A stretch of DNA of 64,000 nucleotides from Dyella sp. C11 (GTDB taxonomy: Bacteria > Pseudomonadota > Gammaproteobacteria > Xanthomonadales > Rhodanobacteraceae), in assembly GCF_003121485.1 (NCBI RefSeq), contig NZ_QAVX01000021.1, forward strand, positions 16,427 to 80,426, written 5' to 3'. Shown here in pieces: positions 9,970-18,406 of the stretch. Positions within the stretch are counted from its first letter, which is position 1. Each line of letters begins with the position of its first letter. The notes beneath the pieces are model-generated. The model made no database searches. It had not been told where the DNA came from and was given only the letters and a program-made list of their open reading frames with translations. The translations under genes and the position numbers were made by a program.

Positions 9970-10350
9970 ATGGCAGCCAGAGAACAACGCATTCCGGGAC
10001 CGGACCATCCCATTTCCGTTACGCCGAGTGCCGATCACATCGTCGTGCGCGTGGCCGGCAAGATCGTCGCCGATACGCGGGCGTCATTGAGCCTTCAAGA
10101 AGCCAACTATCCCGTGGTGCACTACATCCCGCGCAAGAACGTGGACATGTCGCTACTTCAACGCACGGATCACCATACGTATTGCCCTTACAAAGGCGAC
10201 TGCTCGTACTACAGCATTCCCTCGGCCGGCGAACGCGGCACCAACGCCGTCTGGACGTACGAGCATCCCTACGATGCCGTTGCCGCCATTAATGGACATC
10301 TAGCGTTCTACCCAACACGCGTGGATGCCTTCGAAGTGATACAGAACTAA
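9970..10350 (+). CDS. DUF427 domain protein
   Basis: The 126-aa protein contains the DUF427 core: VRVAGKIVADT, then YPVVHYIPRKNVDM, then HHTYCPYKGDCSYYSI and WTYEHPYDA. The CPYKGxxxY cluster and surrounding aromatic residues define the family; its function is not established. It starts 81 bp after the Nudix gene on the same strand. No clear Shine-Dalgarno is visible at the chosen ATG, but the start gives the usual short N-terminal extension. Base composition is somewhat lower in G+C than the genes to the left, and the region beyond drops further. Confidence 0.85.
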   Translation: MAAREQRIPGPDHPISVTPSADHIVVRVAGKIVADTRASLSLQEANYPVVHYIPRKNVDMSLLQRTDHHTYCPYKGDCSYYSIPSAGERGTNAVWTYEHPYDAVAAINGHLAFYPTRVDAFEVIQN

Positions 10351-10510
10351 CAGCGGCAGCGGAATTATCGTTCGTGCCAAGGAATACTATCGGGCTCTGC
10401 CGCGCTCGATCGAAGTCACGCAACGCCCTTGCACTCAAGATTTATCTGATATTTTTCCCTTTGCCATGTCCATAGGCTGTCTCTTCTCTAGACGGCGAAG
10501 GACATGGAAT

Positions 10511-11320
10511 ATGAAGTGGCAAGTAGTGCTGGGCGTAGCCATGGTAGCCGCGATGGCGATCGCCATGGCTGCGCTCGCTTTCTATGTGCTGACCAAGCTG
10601 GAGACATACGCGCGCCGCAAAGACCAAAAAAACCTAGAGCAGCCGCCAGAGCGCGAACAATTGTTGTGTTTCGGCGTCATCATGGCAAAGCGCAACGGTG
10701 AGGCGTTACGAATCCTCCCCCAACGCAACCGATACACTGCGTCTTACAAGATTAACGACCTTCGCGTCGGGCTCGCCGAAGCATGGGAAATTAACGACAG
10801 GCAGTCCGCCATCAACGCAATTCAAGCACTCATCAGTGAAGGGCGCCGGGCCTACTTTGGTGATGACTTCAAGCGCCTGCAAATGAGCGGAAACTCGGAG
10901 GCACTTGAATATCTCAGTGGCGCCGACATTGCGCGTTGGAATCGGGTCAAGGAAGCATGGTTGAAAGAAGGGCTAGCATTGCCTGCGAACCTATCCATGG
11001 CCGCCTACGATTATGAACGCATCGCATGGTTGGCGCGTGGCTGTTTCCACTTGGGTTATCTGACAGAAGATGAAACATGGCGCCACCTGGCATGGGTTGC
11101 CGATCAGTCATGCCACGAGTTCGCTTCGTGGACCGAATACGGCGCGTCTTTTGTCCTCGGCCGAGCGGCAACATTTAGCGGTGAACCTGACACCGCCAAT
11201 GGCGTGGCTGCAGTAAAGGAATTACTTAACGGCAAAGATACATGGCTTGGTCGCCCGCATCTCTGGCAGGACTACCCACTTAAGGACATCGGTCTCCGAT
11301 CAGAAACGCCCCTGATTTAA
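10511..11320 (+). CDS. DUF1266-like protein with N-terminal membrane anchor
   Basis: The 269-aa protein has one predicted transmembrane helix (about residues 4-27, WQVVLGVAMVAAMAIAMAAL) followed by a soluble domain. The C-terminal half, with AYDYERIAWLARGCFHLGYL, then SWTEYGASFVLGR and a terminal PHLW, resembles the DUF1266 family (E. coli YbeR/YbeU type), whose function is unknown. The start at 10511 is preceded by AAGGA at 8 nt; a start 45 bp further up is possible. Four sampled 60-base lines (10741-10980) hold 129 G/C of 240 (54%), clearly below neighbouring genes, and the upstream gap is AT-richer too, suggesting recent acquisition. Domain assignment is moderate. Confidence 0.72.
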   Translation: MKWQVVLGVAMVAAMAIAMAALAFYVLTKLETYARRKDQKNLEQPPEREQLLCFGVIMAKRNGEALRILPQRNRYTASYKINDLRVGLAEAWEINDRQSAINAIQALISEGRRAYFGDDFKRLQMSGNSEALEYLSGADIARWNRVKEAWLKEGLALPANLSMAAYDYERIAWLARGCFHLGYLTEDETWRHLAWVADQSCHEFASWTEYGASFVLGRAATFSGEPDTANGVAAVKELLNGKDTWLGRPHLWQDYPLKDIGLRSETPLI

Positions 11321-11430
11321 GCGATAAAGCCACCTCAAGGGGAACGCTTAGCCTTAGGTCGAAGTCGGTTCGTCGAACTTCAATGCAATCGATGAATTGG
11401 GCAGTTGCCGTCTTCAATTGATCCCCTAAA

Positions 11431-11460
11431 AAGAAACCCGGCTAAGACCGGGTTTCTTTT
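11431..11460. terminator. Bidirectional terminator between the DUF1266 gene and gyrA
   Basis: Stem AAGAAACCCGG / CCGGGTTTCTT (11431-11441 and 11448-11458) with a 6-nt loop, T-rich on both exits. It lies 17 bp past the gyrA stop on the minus strand and serves convergent transcription. The rest of the 157-bp gap holds nothing I recognise. Confidence 0.85.
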
Positions 11461-11477
11461 GTTCGAGGAACTGAAGA

Positions 11478-14072
11478 TCACTCGCCGTCGGCAGGTGCCT
11501 CGGGAGCTGCGTCGACCGGGCTTTCCTCGCCCTCGCCTTCGCCGTTCTCCTGTTCCGCATCCAGACGCACCACGCTCACCAGCTTTTCGTCGGTCGGCAG
11601 GCGAATCAGCGTGACGCCCTGCGTGTTGCGACTCAGCTGCGAGACTTCCGCCACACGCGTACGCACCAACGTGCCCTGATCGGAGATCAGCATCAGTTCG
11701 TGCGCTTCGCCCGCCTGGACAGCGGCAACCAACGCACCGTTACGCTCGGAACACTGGATGCCGATGACGCCCTGCGTGCCACGCCCCTTCTTGGGGAACT
11801 CATCGAGCGTGGTGCGCTTGCCGTAGCCGCGTTCCGTCGCCGTGAGGATGTCGCCCTCGGCGGCCACGATCAGCGAGACCACTTCGGCACCATCACCCAG
11901 CTTCATGCCGCGCACGCCGGTAGCCGTACGGCCCATCGAACGCACTTCCGATTCGTCGAAGCGCACCGTCTTGCCGTTGGACGCAAACAGCAGCACATCG
12001 CTGTTGCCGTCGGTGAGCGCGACATTGACCAGCGCATCACCCTCGTCGAGGTTGATGGCGATCTTGCCCTTCTGCAGCTGGAACGCGAACTCGGTCAGCG
12101 GCGTCTTCTTCACCGTGCCCTGCTTGGTGGCGAAGAACACGAAGCGATCTTCGGTGTACTCACGCACCGGCAACACGGCCTGCACCTTCTCGCCCTCACC
12201 CAGCGGCAGCAGGTTCACCATGGGCTTGCCACGCGCGTTCGGACCCGATTCGGGCATCTGGTACACGTTGAGCCAGTACACGCGACCGGTGCTGGTGAAG
12301 GTGAGCAGCGTGTCGTGCGTGTTCACCACCCACAGCTGCTCGACGAAATCCTCGTCCTTCAACGCCGAGGCCGAACGGCCCTTGCCGCCGCGACGCTGGG
12401 CGCGATACGTGCTGGCCGGCTGGCGCTTCACGTAACCGGTGTGCGACAGCGTGACCACCACGTCTTCCGGGGCGATCAGGTCGAGCACGTTGAGATCTTC
12501 CTGCGAATGCTGGATCTCGGTGCGACGATCGTCGCCGAACTCTTCCTTCACCGCTTCCAGTTCTTCGCGAATCACGGAGAGCAGGCGTGCGGGATCTTCC
12601 AGGATTTCGATGAGGCCACGAATGGTCTCCAGTACCTGGCGATATTCGTCGGACAGCTTTTCCTGTTCCAGGCCGGTCAGGCGATGCAGGCGCATCGCGA
12701 GAATTTCCTGCGCCTGCACTTCGGACAGCTGGTAACCCTCGGCTTTCAGGCCATCGCGCGGGTCCATGTCTTCCGGACGCGACGCTTCGGCACCCGCAGC
12801 CCCAAGCAGCGTCGACACCATGCCCGGCTGCCACTTGCGCGCGAGCATGCGCTCGCGTGCTTCCTGCGGCGAAGCCGAGGTGCGGATCAGCTCGATCATC
12901 TCGTCGATGTTGGCGAGCGCGACGGTGAGACCTTCAAGGATATGCGCGCGGGCGCGAGCCTTGCGCAGATCGAAAATGGTACGACGCGTCACCACTTCAC
13001 GGCGGTGACGGATGAACGCTTCAAGGATGTCCTTGAGGTTCAGCAAACGCGGTTGGCCGTCCAAAAGCGCAACCATGTTGATGCCGAACGTCACCTGCAG
13101 CTGCGTCTGCTGGAACAGGTTGTTGAGCACCACGTCGGCCATCGAATCGCGGCGGATTTCGATGACCATGCGCATGCCGTCCTTGTCGGACTCATCACGC
13201 AGTTCGCTGATGCCTTCGAGCTTCTTTTCCTTCACCAGCTCGGCGATCTTTTCGATCAGGCGAGCCTTGTTCACCTGGTACGGCAGCTCGTGGACGATGA
13301 TCGTCTCGCGACCGTTGGATTCGGTTTCGATCTCGGTGCGCGCACGCACCAGGATGCGACCGCGACCGGTGCGGTACGCCTCGACGATGCCCGACGAGCC
13401 GTTGATGATGCCGGCGGTCGGGAAATCCGGACCGGGGATGTAGTGCATCAGGTCGTCGATCGACAGCGTGGGCTCGTCGATCAGGGCGATGGTGGCCGCG
13501 ACCACTTCGGTCAGGTTGTGCGGCGGCACGTTGGTGGCCATGCCCACGGCAATACCGGCCGAACCGTTGATCAGCAGGTTCGGCACGCGGGTGGGCAGCA
13601 CCAGCGGTTCGTGTTCGCTTTCGTCGTAGTTCGGACCGAAGTTGACGGTGTCCTTGTCGATGTCGGCGAGCAGTTCCTGCGTAAGGCGCGACATGCGCAC
13701 CTCGGTGTAACGCATGGCTGCTGCGTTGTCGCCGTCGACCGAACCGAAGTTACCCTGGCCGTCCACCAGCATGTAGCGCAGCGAGAATGGCTGCGCCATG
13801 CGGACGATGGCGTCATACACCGACGAATCGCCGTGCGGGTGGTATTTACCGATGACGTCACCGACCACGCGGGCCGATTTCTTATAGGGCTTGTTCCATG
13901 CATTGCCCAGTTCGTTCATGGCGAACAGAACGCGACGATGTACCGGTTTCAAGCCATCACGTACATCGGGAAGGGCGCGTCCCACGATCACGCTCATGGC
14001 GTAATCGAGGTAGCTCTGGCGCATTTCGTCTTCGATGTTGACGCGAATGACTTCTTTGGCGAGTTCTGCCAT
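11478..14072 (-). CDS. gyrA: DNA gyrase subunit A
   Basis: The 864-aa breakage-reunion subunit of gyrase introduces negative supercoils with GyrB. Numbering matches E. coli exactly at the N-terminus: the quinolone-resistance-determining region reads GDSSVYD with Ser83 and Asp87 intact, and the catalytic tyrosine is Tyr122 in AAAMRYTE. The C-terminal domain contains the GyrA-box QRRGGKG that distinguishes it from ParC and gives DNA wrapping. The tail is acidic. The start at 14072 has AGGGAA upstream and matches the family N-terminus MAELAKE; a further 25 upstream residues in frame are not family-like. An extended -10 promoter sits 83 bp upstream. mtnA-gyrA proximity is typical of Xanthomonadales. 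Confidence 0.98.
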   Translation of the reverse strand: MAELAKEVIRVNIEDEMRQSYLDYAMSVIVGRALPDVRDGLKPVHRRVLFAMNELGNAWNKPYKKSARVVGDVIGKYHPHGDSSVYDAIVRMAQPFSLRYMLVDGQGNFGSVDGDNAAAMRYTEVRMSRLTQELLADIDKDTVNFGPNYDESEHEPLVLPTRVPNLLINGSAGIAVGMATNVPPHNLTEVVAATIALIDEPTLSIDDLMHYIPGPDFPTAGIINGSSGIVEAYRTGRGRILVRARTEIETESNGRETIIVHELPYQVNKARLIEKIAELVKEKKLEGISELRDESDKDGMRMVIEIRRDSMADVVLNNLFQQTQLQVTFGINMVALLDGQPRLLNLKDILEAFIRHRREVVTRRTIFDLRKARARAHILEGLTVALANIDEMIELIRTSASPQEARERMLARKWQPGMVSTLLGAAGAEASRPEDMDPRDGLKAEGYQLSEVQAQEILAMRLHRLTGLEQEKLSDEYRQVLETIRGLIEILEDPARLLSVIREELEAVKEEFGDDRRTEIQHSQEDLNVLDLIAPEDVVVTLSHTGYVKRQPASTYRAQRRGGKGRSASALKDEDFVEQLWVVNTHDTLLTFTSTGRVYWLNVYQMPESGPNARGKPMVNLLPLGEGEKVQAVLPVREYTEDRFVFFATKQGTVKKTPLTEFAFQLQKGKIAINLDEGDALVNVALTDGNSDVLLFASNGKTVRFDESEVRSMGRTATGVRGMKLGDGAEVVSLIVAAEGDILTATERGYGKRTTLDEFPKKGRGTQGVIGIQCSERNGALVAAVQAGEAHELMLISDQGTLVRTRVAEVSQLSRNTQGVTLIRLPTDEKLVSVVRLDAEQENGEGEGEESPVDAAPEAPADGE

Positions 14073-14154
14073 CAATCGGTTCCCTGATGAAGAATGTGGG
14101 CCCCTGCGCGCTCCCCCTGGAACCAGGCGCGGGCAGCCTTGAGACAACCTGCGA

Positions 14155-14163
14155 ATTGTAACA
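14155..14163 (-). promoter_or_regulatory. Extended -10 promoter for gyrA
   Basis: On the minus strand the sequence reads TGTTACAAT, an extended -10 (TGn plus TACAAT), 83 bp upstream of the gyrA start. No good -35 hexamer is present, as expected for extended -10 promoters. Confidence 0.45.
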
Positions 14164-14209
14164 CGCCGGGCGCGGAATTCACAGTATTTTCACCTTGAAA
14201 ATCAAGGGC

Positions 14210-14620
14210 TTATACGGACGTTTTGGCGCCCTTGAAAAGCATCAGTCGCGCTGTCGAAAAATTGAACAGCGCAGCGACGAGCGAGCCACCCGCCGTGGCG
14301 ATCGCAGGCCAGCGATGCAGCATCGGAAAGGCCATCAAAAGCGCGGCGTAGGTGCCGTAATTGACCAGCGCACCGACGCCCATCAGCGCCATCCAGTGCG
14401 CCCATTCGGAGAACAGGCTGCGGCCACTTTCGAGGTTCTTGAAGGTCTGTCGGCGGTTCCACAACCACGTCGCCGTCGCCGCCATGGGAATGGACAGCAG
14501 GCGCGCGTAGTACGCGTTCCAGCCACACCAGCTCACCAGCGCCTGCGCAAGGCCGGCATCAACGACGAAGCCGATGATGCCGCCGATCATGAAGAGAAAG
14601 AACTGCCGCGAGAGCTTCAT
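14210..14620 (-). CDS. GtrA-like polytopic membrane protein
   Basis: A 136-aa protein with four predicted transmembrane helices (about residues 8-30, 36-53, 75-97, 103-123) and the GtrA-family WNRRQTF motif after helix 2. GtrA-like proteins are thought to flip or help present lipid-linked sugars (for example undecaprenyl-phosphate glucose) across the inner membrane for glycosyltransferases. The start overlaps the mtnA stop by four bases (ATGA), so it is translationally coupled to mtnA though the functions look unrelated. No partner GtrB is adjacent; the two GT-C glycosyltransferases at 44.4 and 57.9 kb are distant. Confidence 0.85.
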   Translation of the reverse strand: MKLSRQFFLFMIGGIIGFVVDAGLAQALVSWCGWNAYYARLLSIPMAATATWLWNRRQTFKNLESGRSLFSEWAHWMALMGVGALVNYGTYAALLMAFPMLHRWPAIATAGGSLVAALFNFSTARLMLFKGAKTSV

Positions 14621-15630
14621 CGACCGAAGAGGGCCTGCATGGCCTTGGTAGTGGGACGCTCGATCACGCCACGCTCCGTCACAATCGCATCGATAAGGTC
14701 GGCAGGCGTGACGTCGAACACCGGATTCCAGGCATCCGCGCCCTCCACCACCGTGCGACGACCGGCAACAGCCAGAAGCTCGGCCGAATCGCGAAGTTCG
14801 ATCTCGATGTCGTCACCCGACGCCGTCGCCATGTCCACGGTGGAAGACGGCGCCACCACCATGAACTTCACGCCGTGATGGCGCGCGGCAATGGCGAGCT
14901 GATACGTGCCGATCTTGTTGGCGGTGTCGCCGTTGGCGGCAATGCGATCCGCCCCCACGATGACCCACTGCACCGCACCCGAACGCATCAAATGCGACGC
15001 AGCCGAATCGGCAATGAGCTTGGCGGGAATGCCGTCACGCACCAGTTCCCACATGGTGAGCCGCGCGCCTTGTTGCCACGGCCGCGTTTCGCCCGCGAAC
15101 ACCTGATCGATGCGGCCGCCAGCGACGCCGGCGCGAATGACGCCAAGCGCGGTGCCAAAACCCGAAGTCGCCAGCGAACCCGTGTTGCAGTGGGTAAGCA
15201 CGCCCGAATGCGGGGCGATGAGAGCCGCGCCGAGTTCGCCCATGTGACGGTTGGCCGCGAGGTCTTCGTCCTGGATGGCCTGCGCCTCGCGCTCCAGCGC
15301 AGTGGCATCGGCGCCCTTGGCGATGCTCGCCTTCATGCGGTCCAGCGCCCACATCAGGTTCACCGCCGTCGGACGCGCGGCACGAAGCATGGCCAGTGCG
15401 CCGTCCAGCGCCTCGCCCTGCTTCGCTGCCAACACCACGCCCCAGGCCGCGGCGATGCCGATGGCCGGTGCGCCGCGGACGGCGAGATCCTTGATGGCCA
15501 GCGTCACCTGGGCTGCGCTGGTGCAGTCGATCCAGCGTTCTTCCTGCGGAAGCAGGCGCTGGTCGAGCAGACGAAGATGGTCGCCCTGCCACTGCACGGC
15601 GCGGATGCGGTCGTAACGGTCGTAATCCAT
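14617..15630 (-). CDS. mtnA: S-methyl-5-thioribose-1-phosphate isomerase
   Basis: Converts methylthioribose-1-phosphate to methylthioribulose-1-phosphate in the methionine salvage pathway. The 337-aa protein (usual length about 340-350) has [13 protein letters not shown] near residue 52, the catalytic Cys148 in HCNTGSLAT and catalytic Asp228 in [10 protein letters not shown] followed by NKIGTY. It belongs to the eIF2B-alpha fold, and the CNTGxLAT motif with the conserved Asp separates MtnA from ribose-1,5-bisphosphate isomerases. It lies downstream of phaEC-pspC and overlaps gtrA. No other salvage genes (mtnB, mtnC, mtnD) are visible in the window. Confidence 0.95.
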   Translation of the reverse strand: MDYDRYDRIRAVQWQGDHLRLLDQRLLPQEERWIDCTSAAQVTLAIKDLAVRGAPAIGIAAAWGVVLAAKQGEALDGALAMLRAARPTAVNLMWALDRMKASIAKGADATALEREAQAIQDEDLAANRHMGELGAALIAPHSGVLTHCNTGSLATSGFGTALGVIRAGVAGGRIDQVFAGETRPWQQGARLTMWELVRDGIPAKLIADSAASHLMRSGAVQWVIVGADRIAANGDTANKIGTYQLAIAARHHGVKFMVVAPSSTVDMATASGDDIEIELRDSAELLAVAGRRTVVEGADAWNPVFDVTPADLIDAIVTERGVIERPTTKAMQALFGR

Positions 15631-15693
15631 AAAACTACTTCAGCTATGCGTTGAAAACGGGAGCGGCGGCGCAAACCTGCGCCTGCCGTGAGA

Positions 15694-15879
15694 TCAGGCG
15701 CCTTCGGGCATCACGATCCACAACACGATGTAGATCAGGATGCCCGAGCCGCCCAGCAGGGTCAGGATCACCCAGAGCAGGCGCACCAGGGTGGGATCCC
15801 AGCCAAGGTATTGGGCGATACCGCCGCAGACGCCGGCGATTTTCTTGTCCGTAAGTGATCGATGCAGACGCTTTTCCAT
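15694..15879 (-). CDS. PspC-domain small membrane protein
   Basis: A 61-aa protein that is almost entirely a PspC domain: MEKRLHRSLTDKKIAGVCGG, then a Trp-containing linker and one hydrophobic helix (about residues 32-56, LLWVILTLLGGSGILIYIVLWIV). The KKIAGVCGGIAxYLxxDP signature is diagnostic. PspC proteins act in membrane-stress sensing with PspA/PspF in enterics, but stand-alone PspC domains are common with undefined roles. It lies 27 bp after phaC and 63 bp before mtnA on the same strand, so it may ride in the phaEC transcript. No pspA, pspB or pspF is nearby. Confidence 0.88.
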   Translation of the reverse strand: MEKRLHRSLTDKKIAGVCGGIAQYLGWDPTLVRLLWVILTLLGGSGILIYIVLWIVMPEGA

Positions 15880-15906
15880 AACCCTGCCCGTGCGTATTGA
15901 GAGGGC

Positions 15907-16974
15907 TCAGTTTCTCGTACTGAGCCACTGATGGATAGCCGGCGGCACTTCACGCTGGGCGCGACCGGACACGTAGATGCCGATGTGGCCGCCCTTGAAG
16001 GCGATCTGCGTGTAGTCGGTGCTGCCCACATGCTTTTCCAGCGCGCGCGAGGCATCGGGCGGAACCAGGTGATCCTGCTCGGCGAAGATGTTCAGCACCG
16101 GCTGGGTGATCATGCCCAGGTCCACCGGCTTGCCACCGATGATCAGGTCGCCCTTGATCAGCTTGTTCTGCTGATAGAACTCCTTGATGAATTCACGGAA
16201 AGCTTCGCCCGCCTGATCCGGCGAGTCAAAGATCCAGCGTTCCATGCGCAGGAAATTCTGCAGCTCTTTCGGGTTGTCGAGAATGTCGACCAAACCCACG
16301 TATTTCTGCTGGTTGAGTCGCACGGGCTTCAACGTGAGGTACACCCAGTTGAGCAATTCGGCGGGAATATTGCCCATGGTGTCGACAAACAAATCGACGT
16401 CCAAATGCTGCGACCAGCTCGACAGCATGTTGTCCGGTGTCTTGAAATCCACCGGCGTGACCATGGTAATCAGGTTTTTTACCTTCTCGCCGTGCGTCGC
16501 GGTGTAGCACAACGAGAACGTGCCGCCCTGGCAAATGCCAAGCAGGTTGATCGCTTCGACGCCGGCCGACTTGCGCACGGCATCCACGCAGCGGTCGAGA
16601 TAACCGTTGATGTAGTCATCCAGCGTCAGCCAGCGATCGGCGGCATCGGGATAACCCCAATCGAGCAGGTACACGTCCTCGCCCTGTTCGAGCAGGTTGC
16701 GCACCATGGAACGGTCTTCCTGAAGATCGGTCATCCACACGGTATTGACCAGCGCATAGACGATCAGCGTGGGCGTGGTGGCCGTGGGCTTGCCCTGCCC
16801 CTTCATGCGCCAGACGGAGAGCTTGTCTTCGCGATACACCAGCTCACGCGGCGTATTGGCGTATTCGGGCTCAAGCTGATGCTTGAGGTTGTCCATGCCG
16901 GCGGCCAGCTTGCGCTGGAAGGCGGCGATTTCGCCCATCAGCGCGGCGGGGTCGAGGCGAAGCGGTGGCTGCAT
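15907..16974 (-). CDS. phaC: Class III poly(3-hydroxyalkanoate) synthase, catalytic subunit
   Basis: Polymerises hydroxyacyl-CoA (chiefly 3-hydroxybutyryl-CoA) into PHA granules. At 355 aa it has the short length typical of class III rather than class I/II enzymes (about 560-600). The alpha/beta-hydrolase catalytic triad is visible: Cys148 in the lipase-like box GICQGG, Asp301 in AEQDHLVPP and His330 in GGHIG. The obligatory partner phaE lies 9 bp upstream on the same strand, which confirms the class. No ketothiolase, acetoacetyl-CoA reductase or phasin gene is in the window, so precursor supply is encoded elsewhere. Confidence 0.96.
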   Translation of the reverse strand: MQPPLRLDPAALMGEIAAFQRKLAAGMDNLKHQLEPEYANTPRELVYREDKLSVWRMKGQGKPTATTPTLIVYALVNTVWMTDLQEDRSMVRNLLEQGEDVYLLDWGYPDAADRWLTLDDYINGYLDRCVDAVRKSAGVEAINLLGICQGGTFSLCYTATHGEKVKNLITMVTPVDFKTPDNMLSSWSQHLDVDLFVDTMGNIPAELLNWVYLTLKPVRLNQQKYVGLVDILDNPKELQNFLRMERWIFDSPDQAGEAFREFIKEFYQQNKLIKGDLIIGGKPVDLGMITQPVLNIFAEQDHLVPPDASRALEKHVGSTDYTQIAFKGGHIGIYVSGRAQREVPPAIHQWLSTRN

Positions 16975-16983
16975 GAGTGTTCC

Positions 16984-18042
16984 TTACTTTCGCTTGACGC
17001 CGCGCGCCACGGTTTTACGGGCGGCCACGGAAGATGCCTTGGGATGACGCACATCGAGGGCTTCGTCCATGGCGCGCTTGCCGCTGCGCGACGGTGCTTT
17101 CTTTTCAGCGGGCTTGGCTGTTTCTGCCTTGCCTGCCAGCTGACGCTTGAGCGCAGCCACTTCCGCGCGCAACGCCGCCACTTCGTCACCTTCCTGCGCG
17201 GGACGCTGGCCGCGTACTTCGCGGCGCAGCTCGTGCATGCGCTTGCCTAGCGACGTCACTTCATTGCGCGTGGGCATGCCCATGTCGCGGCAGAATGCAT
17301 CGAGCTGCTGTTGCTGCAATCGGCGCATGCGTCCCTGTGCATTGACCATTTCGCCGTAGGCATGGCGAAATTCCTCGGACAAGGCAATCTTGGCGTATGC
17401 CTCTTCCGCCGCGTCCACCCACAGATCGTAAAGCGCCTTGAGCGATTCGACCTGCTTGGACGACTCGGTCAGCTCGGCAATCTTGAGCTGCAACCGTTCG
17501 AAACCTTCGTTGTTCGCGCGCTGGATGAGCGACTGGTATTTGCCGGACCATTCGAGGTAGTCCTGCATGGCCGCCGCCAGCGCCTGCTGCAAGCGTTGGC
17601 GCTCGCGCGTATAGCCGAAGGCTGCCATGTGCTCGACGTCGAACTTCATCCCCGGCATGCCCTGGGGATTGGCCTGCATCCATGACTGCCAGATCTGGCC
17701 GAAGCTCTTGGCGGCTTCGCTGTCGATGCTGGCAAAGGCGTGCGCGAACGGCTGGCCGCCCAGCGTCGAAAAAAGACTCTGCAGCGATTGCTGCCAATCG
17801 GCGGGGCCCTGCCCCATGCCGCTGCTGACCGCGCCCTGCAGCCAGTCGCCATACCCTTTCAGGGCAGCCATGCTGCGCGCCATCAGGTCATCGCTGGTGC
17901 CGGCTGGCGTGAATGCTGCGGCCCCTGCCCCGAACGGCCCGGCGGAAGCCGTTTGCTGTTGCAGGTAACGGGTCCAGGCATCCCAGGATTGCTGCGCCAT
18001 TGCCTGGTAATCCTTCAGAAAATCACTTGCCTGGTCGGCCAT
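16984..18042 (-). CDS. phaE: Class III PHA synthase subunit PhaE
   Basis: A 352-aa accessory subunit that complexes with PhaC and is needed for activity of class III synthases. It shows family features: an N-terminal FLKDYQAMAQQSWDAW segment, a long helical middle with KFDVEHMAAFGYTRERQRL, and a predicted coiled coil near residues 280-310. The C-terminal tail (about 312-352) is Lys/Arg/Ala-rich, ending GVKRK, and unusually basic; it could bind granule-associated DNA or polyphosphate, which is speculation. The start at 18042 is preceded by GAGGG; a longer reading adds 14 residues of no family likeness. PhaE sequences are poorly conserved, and identification rests partly on phaC. Confidence 0.88.
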   Translation of the reverse strand: MADQASDFLKDYQAMAQQSWDAWTRYLQQQTASAGPFGAGAAAFTPAGTSDDLMARSMAALKGYGDWLQGAVSSGMGQGPADWQQSLQSLFSTLGGQPFAHAFASIDSEAAKSFGQIWQSWMQANPQGMPGMKFDVEHMAAFGYTRERQRLQQALAAAMQDYLEWSGKYQSLIQRANNEGFERLQLKIAELTESSKQVESLKALYDLWVDAAEEAYAKIALSEEFRHAYGEMVNAQGRMRRLQQQQLDAFCRDMGMPTRNEVTSLGKRMHELRREVRGQRPAQEGDEVAALRAEVAALKRQLAGKAETAKPAEKKAPSRSGKRAMDEALDVRHPKASSVAARKTVARGVKRK

Positions 18043-18202
18043 GCCCACACCCTCATCATGCTCACGGCATCGTAGCAAAAGCATGTTGCCGGAATCGCAA
18101 AAAGCGCATTAGGTGAATGCCTATAAATGCGATCGTGCGGCGCAGCAATCAGCTGGTGGTCATGTGGCGCAGGAGGTGGCGAGAAGTCCCCCCCGGCCCG
18201 CC

Positions 18203-18302
18203 TCACCGTCATTCCCGGGAAGGCGGGAATCCAGCGCCTTTCTTTCGGTGAAAAGTCAACGTCAAAGTCACTGGATTCCCGCCGTCGCGGGAATGACGGT
18301 GA
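18203..18302. repeat. Paired dRS3-like inverted repeat element (copy 1)
   Basis: Two small hairpins in opposite orientation flank about 40 bp. The left core is ATTCCC-N8-GGGAAT at 18211-18230, preceded by CACCGTC and followed by CCAG. The right core is ATTCCC-N8-GGGAAT at 18275-18294, preceded by CTGG and followed by GACGGTG. The outer ends are mutually complementary, so the whole can fold as one cruciform. The core matches the Neisseria dRS3 pattern. A diverged copy lies at 54704. Within the 364-bp phaE-pnp gap, 18043-18202 shows no gene and should hold the phaE promoter. Confidence 0.8.
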
Positions 18303-18354
18303 GGGAGCACGACGCGTGGTCGGGCTTCAGGCGGCCTTTGTTCTGGCCATCACA

Positions 18355-18386
18355 TAAAAAAAGCCCGGCTTTCGCCGGGCTTTTTT
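18355..18386. terminator. Terminator after pnp (bidirectional)
   Basis: A7 run, stem AAGCCCGGC / GCCGGGCTT (18361-18369 and 18374-18382), loop TTTC, T6 run. On the minus strand it begins 21 bp after the pnp stop. Confidence 0.9.
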
Positions 18387-18406
18387 CAGTACGTGTTGAC
18401 CACGAC

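Noticed and set aside
10442..10510. A plus-strand promoter and start (10466) for a longer DUF1266 protein
   Set aside because: The TTGCAC/TATTTT pair has only 15-nt spacing and the ATG at 10511 has the better Shine-Dalgarno; left as an alternative only.
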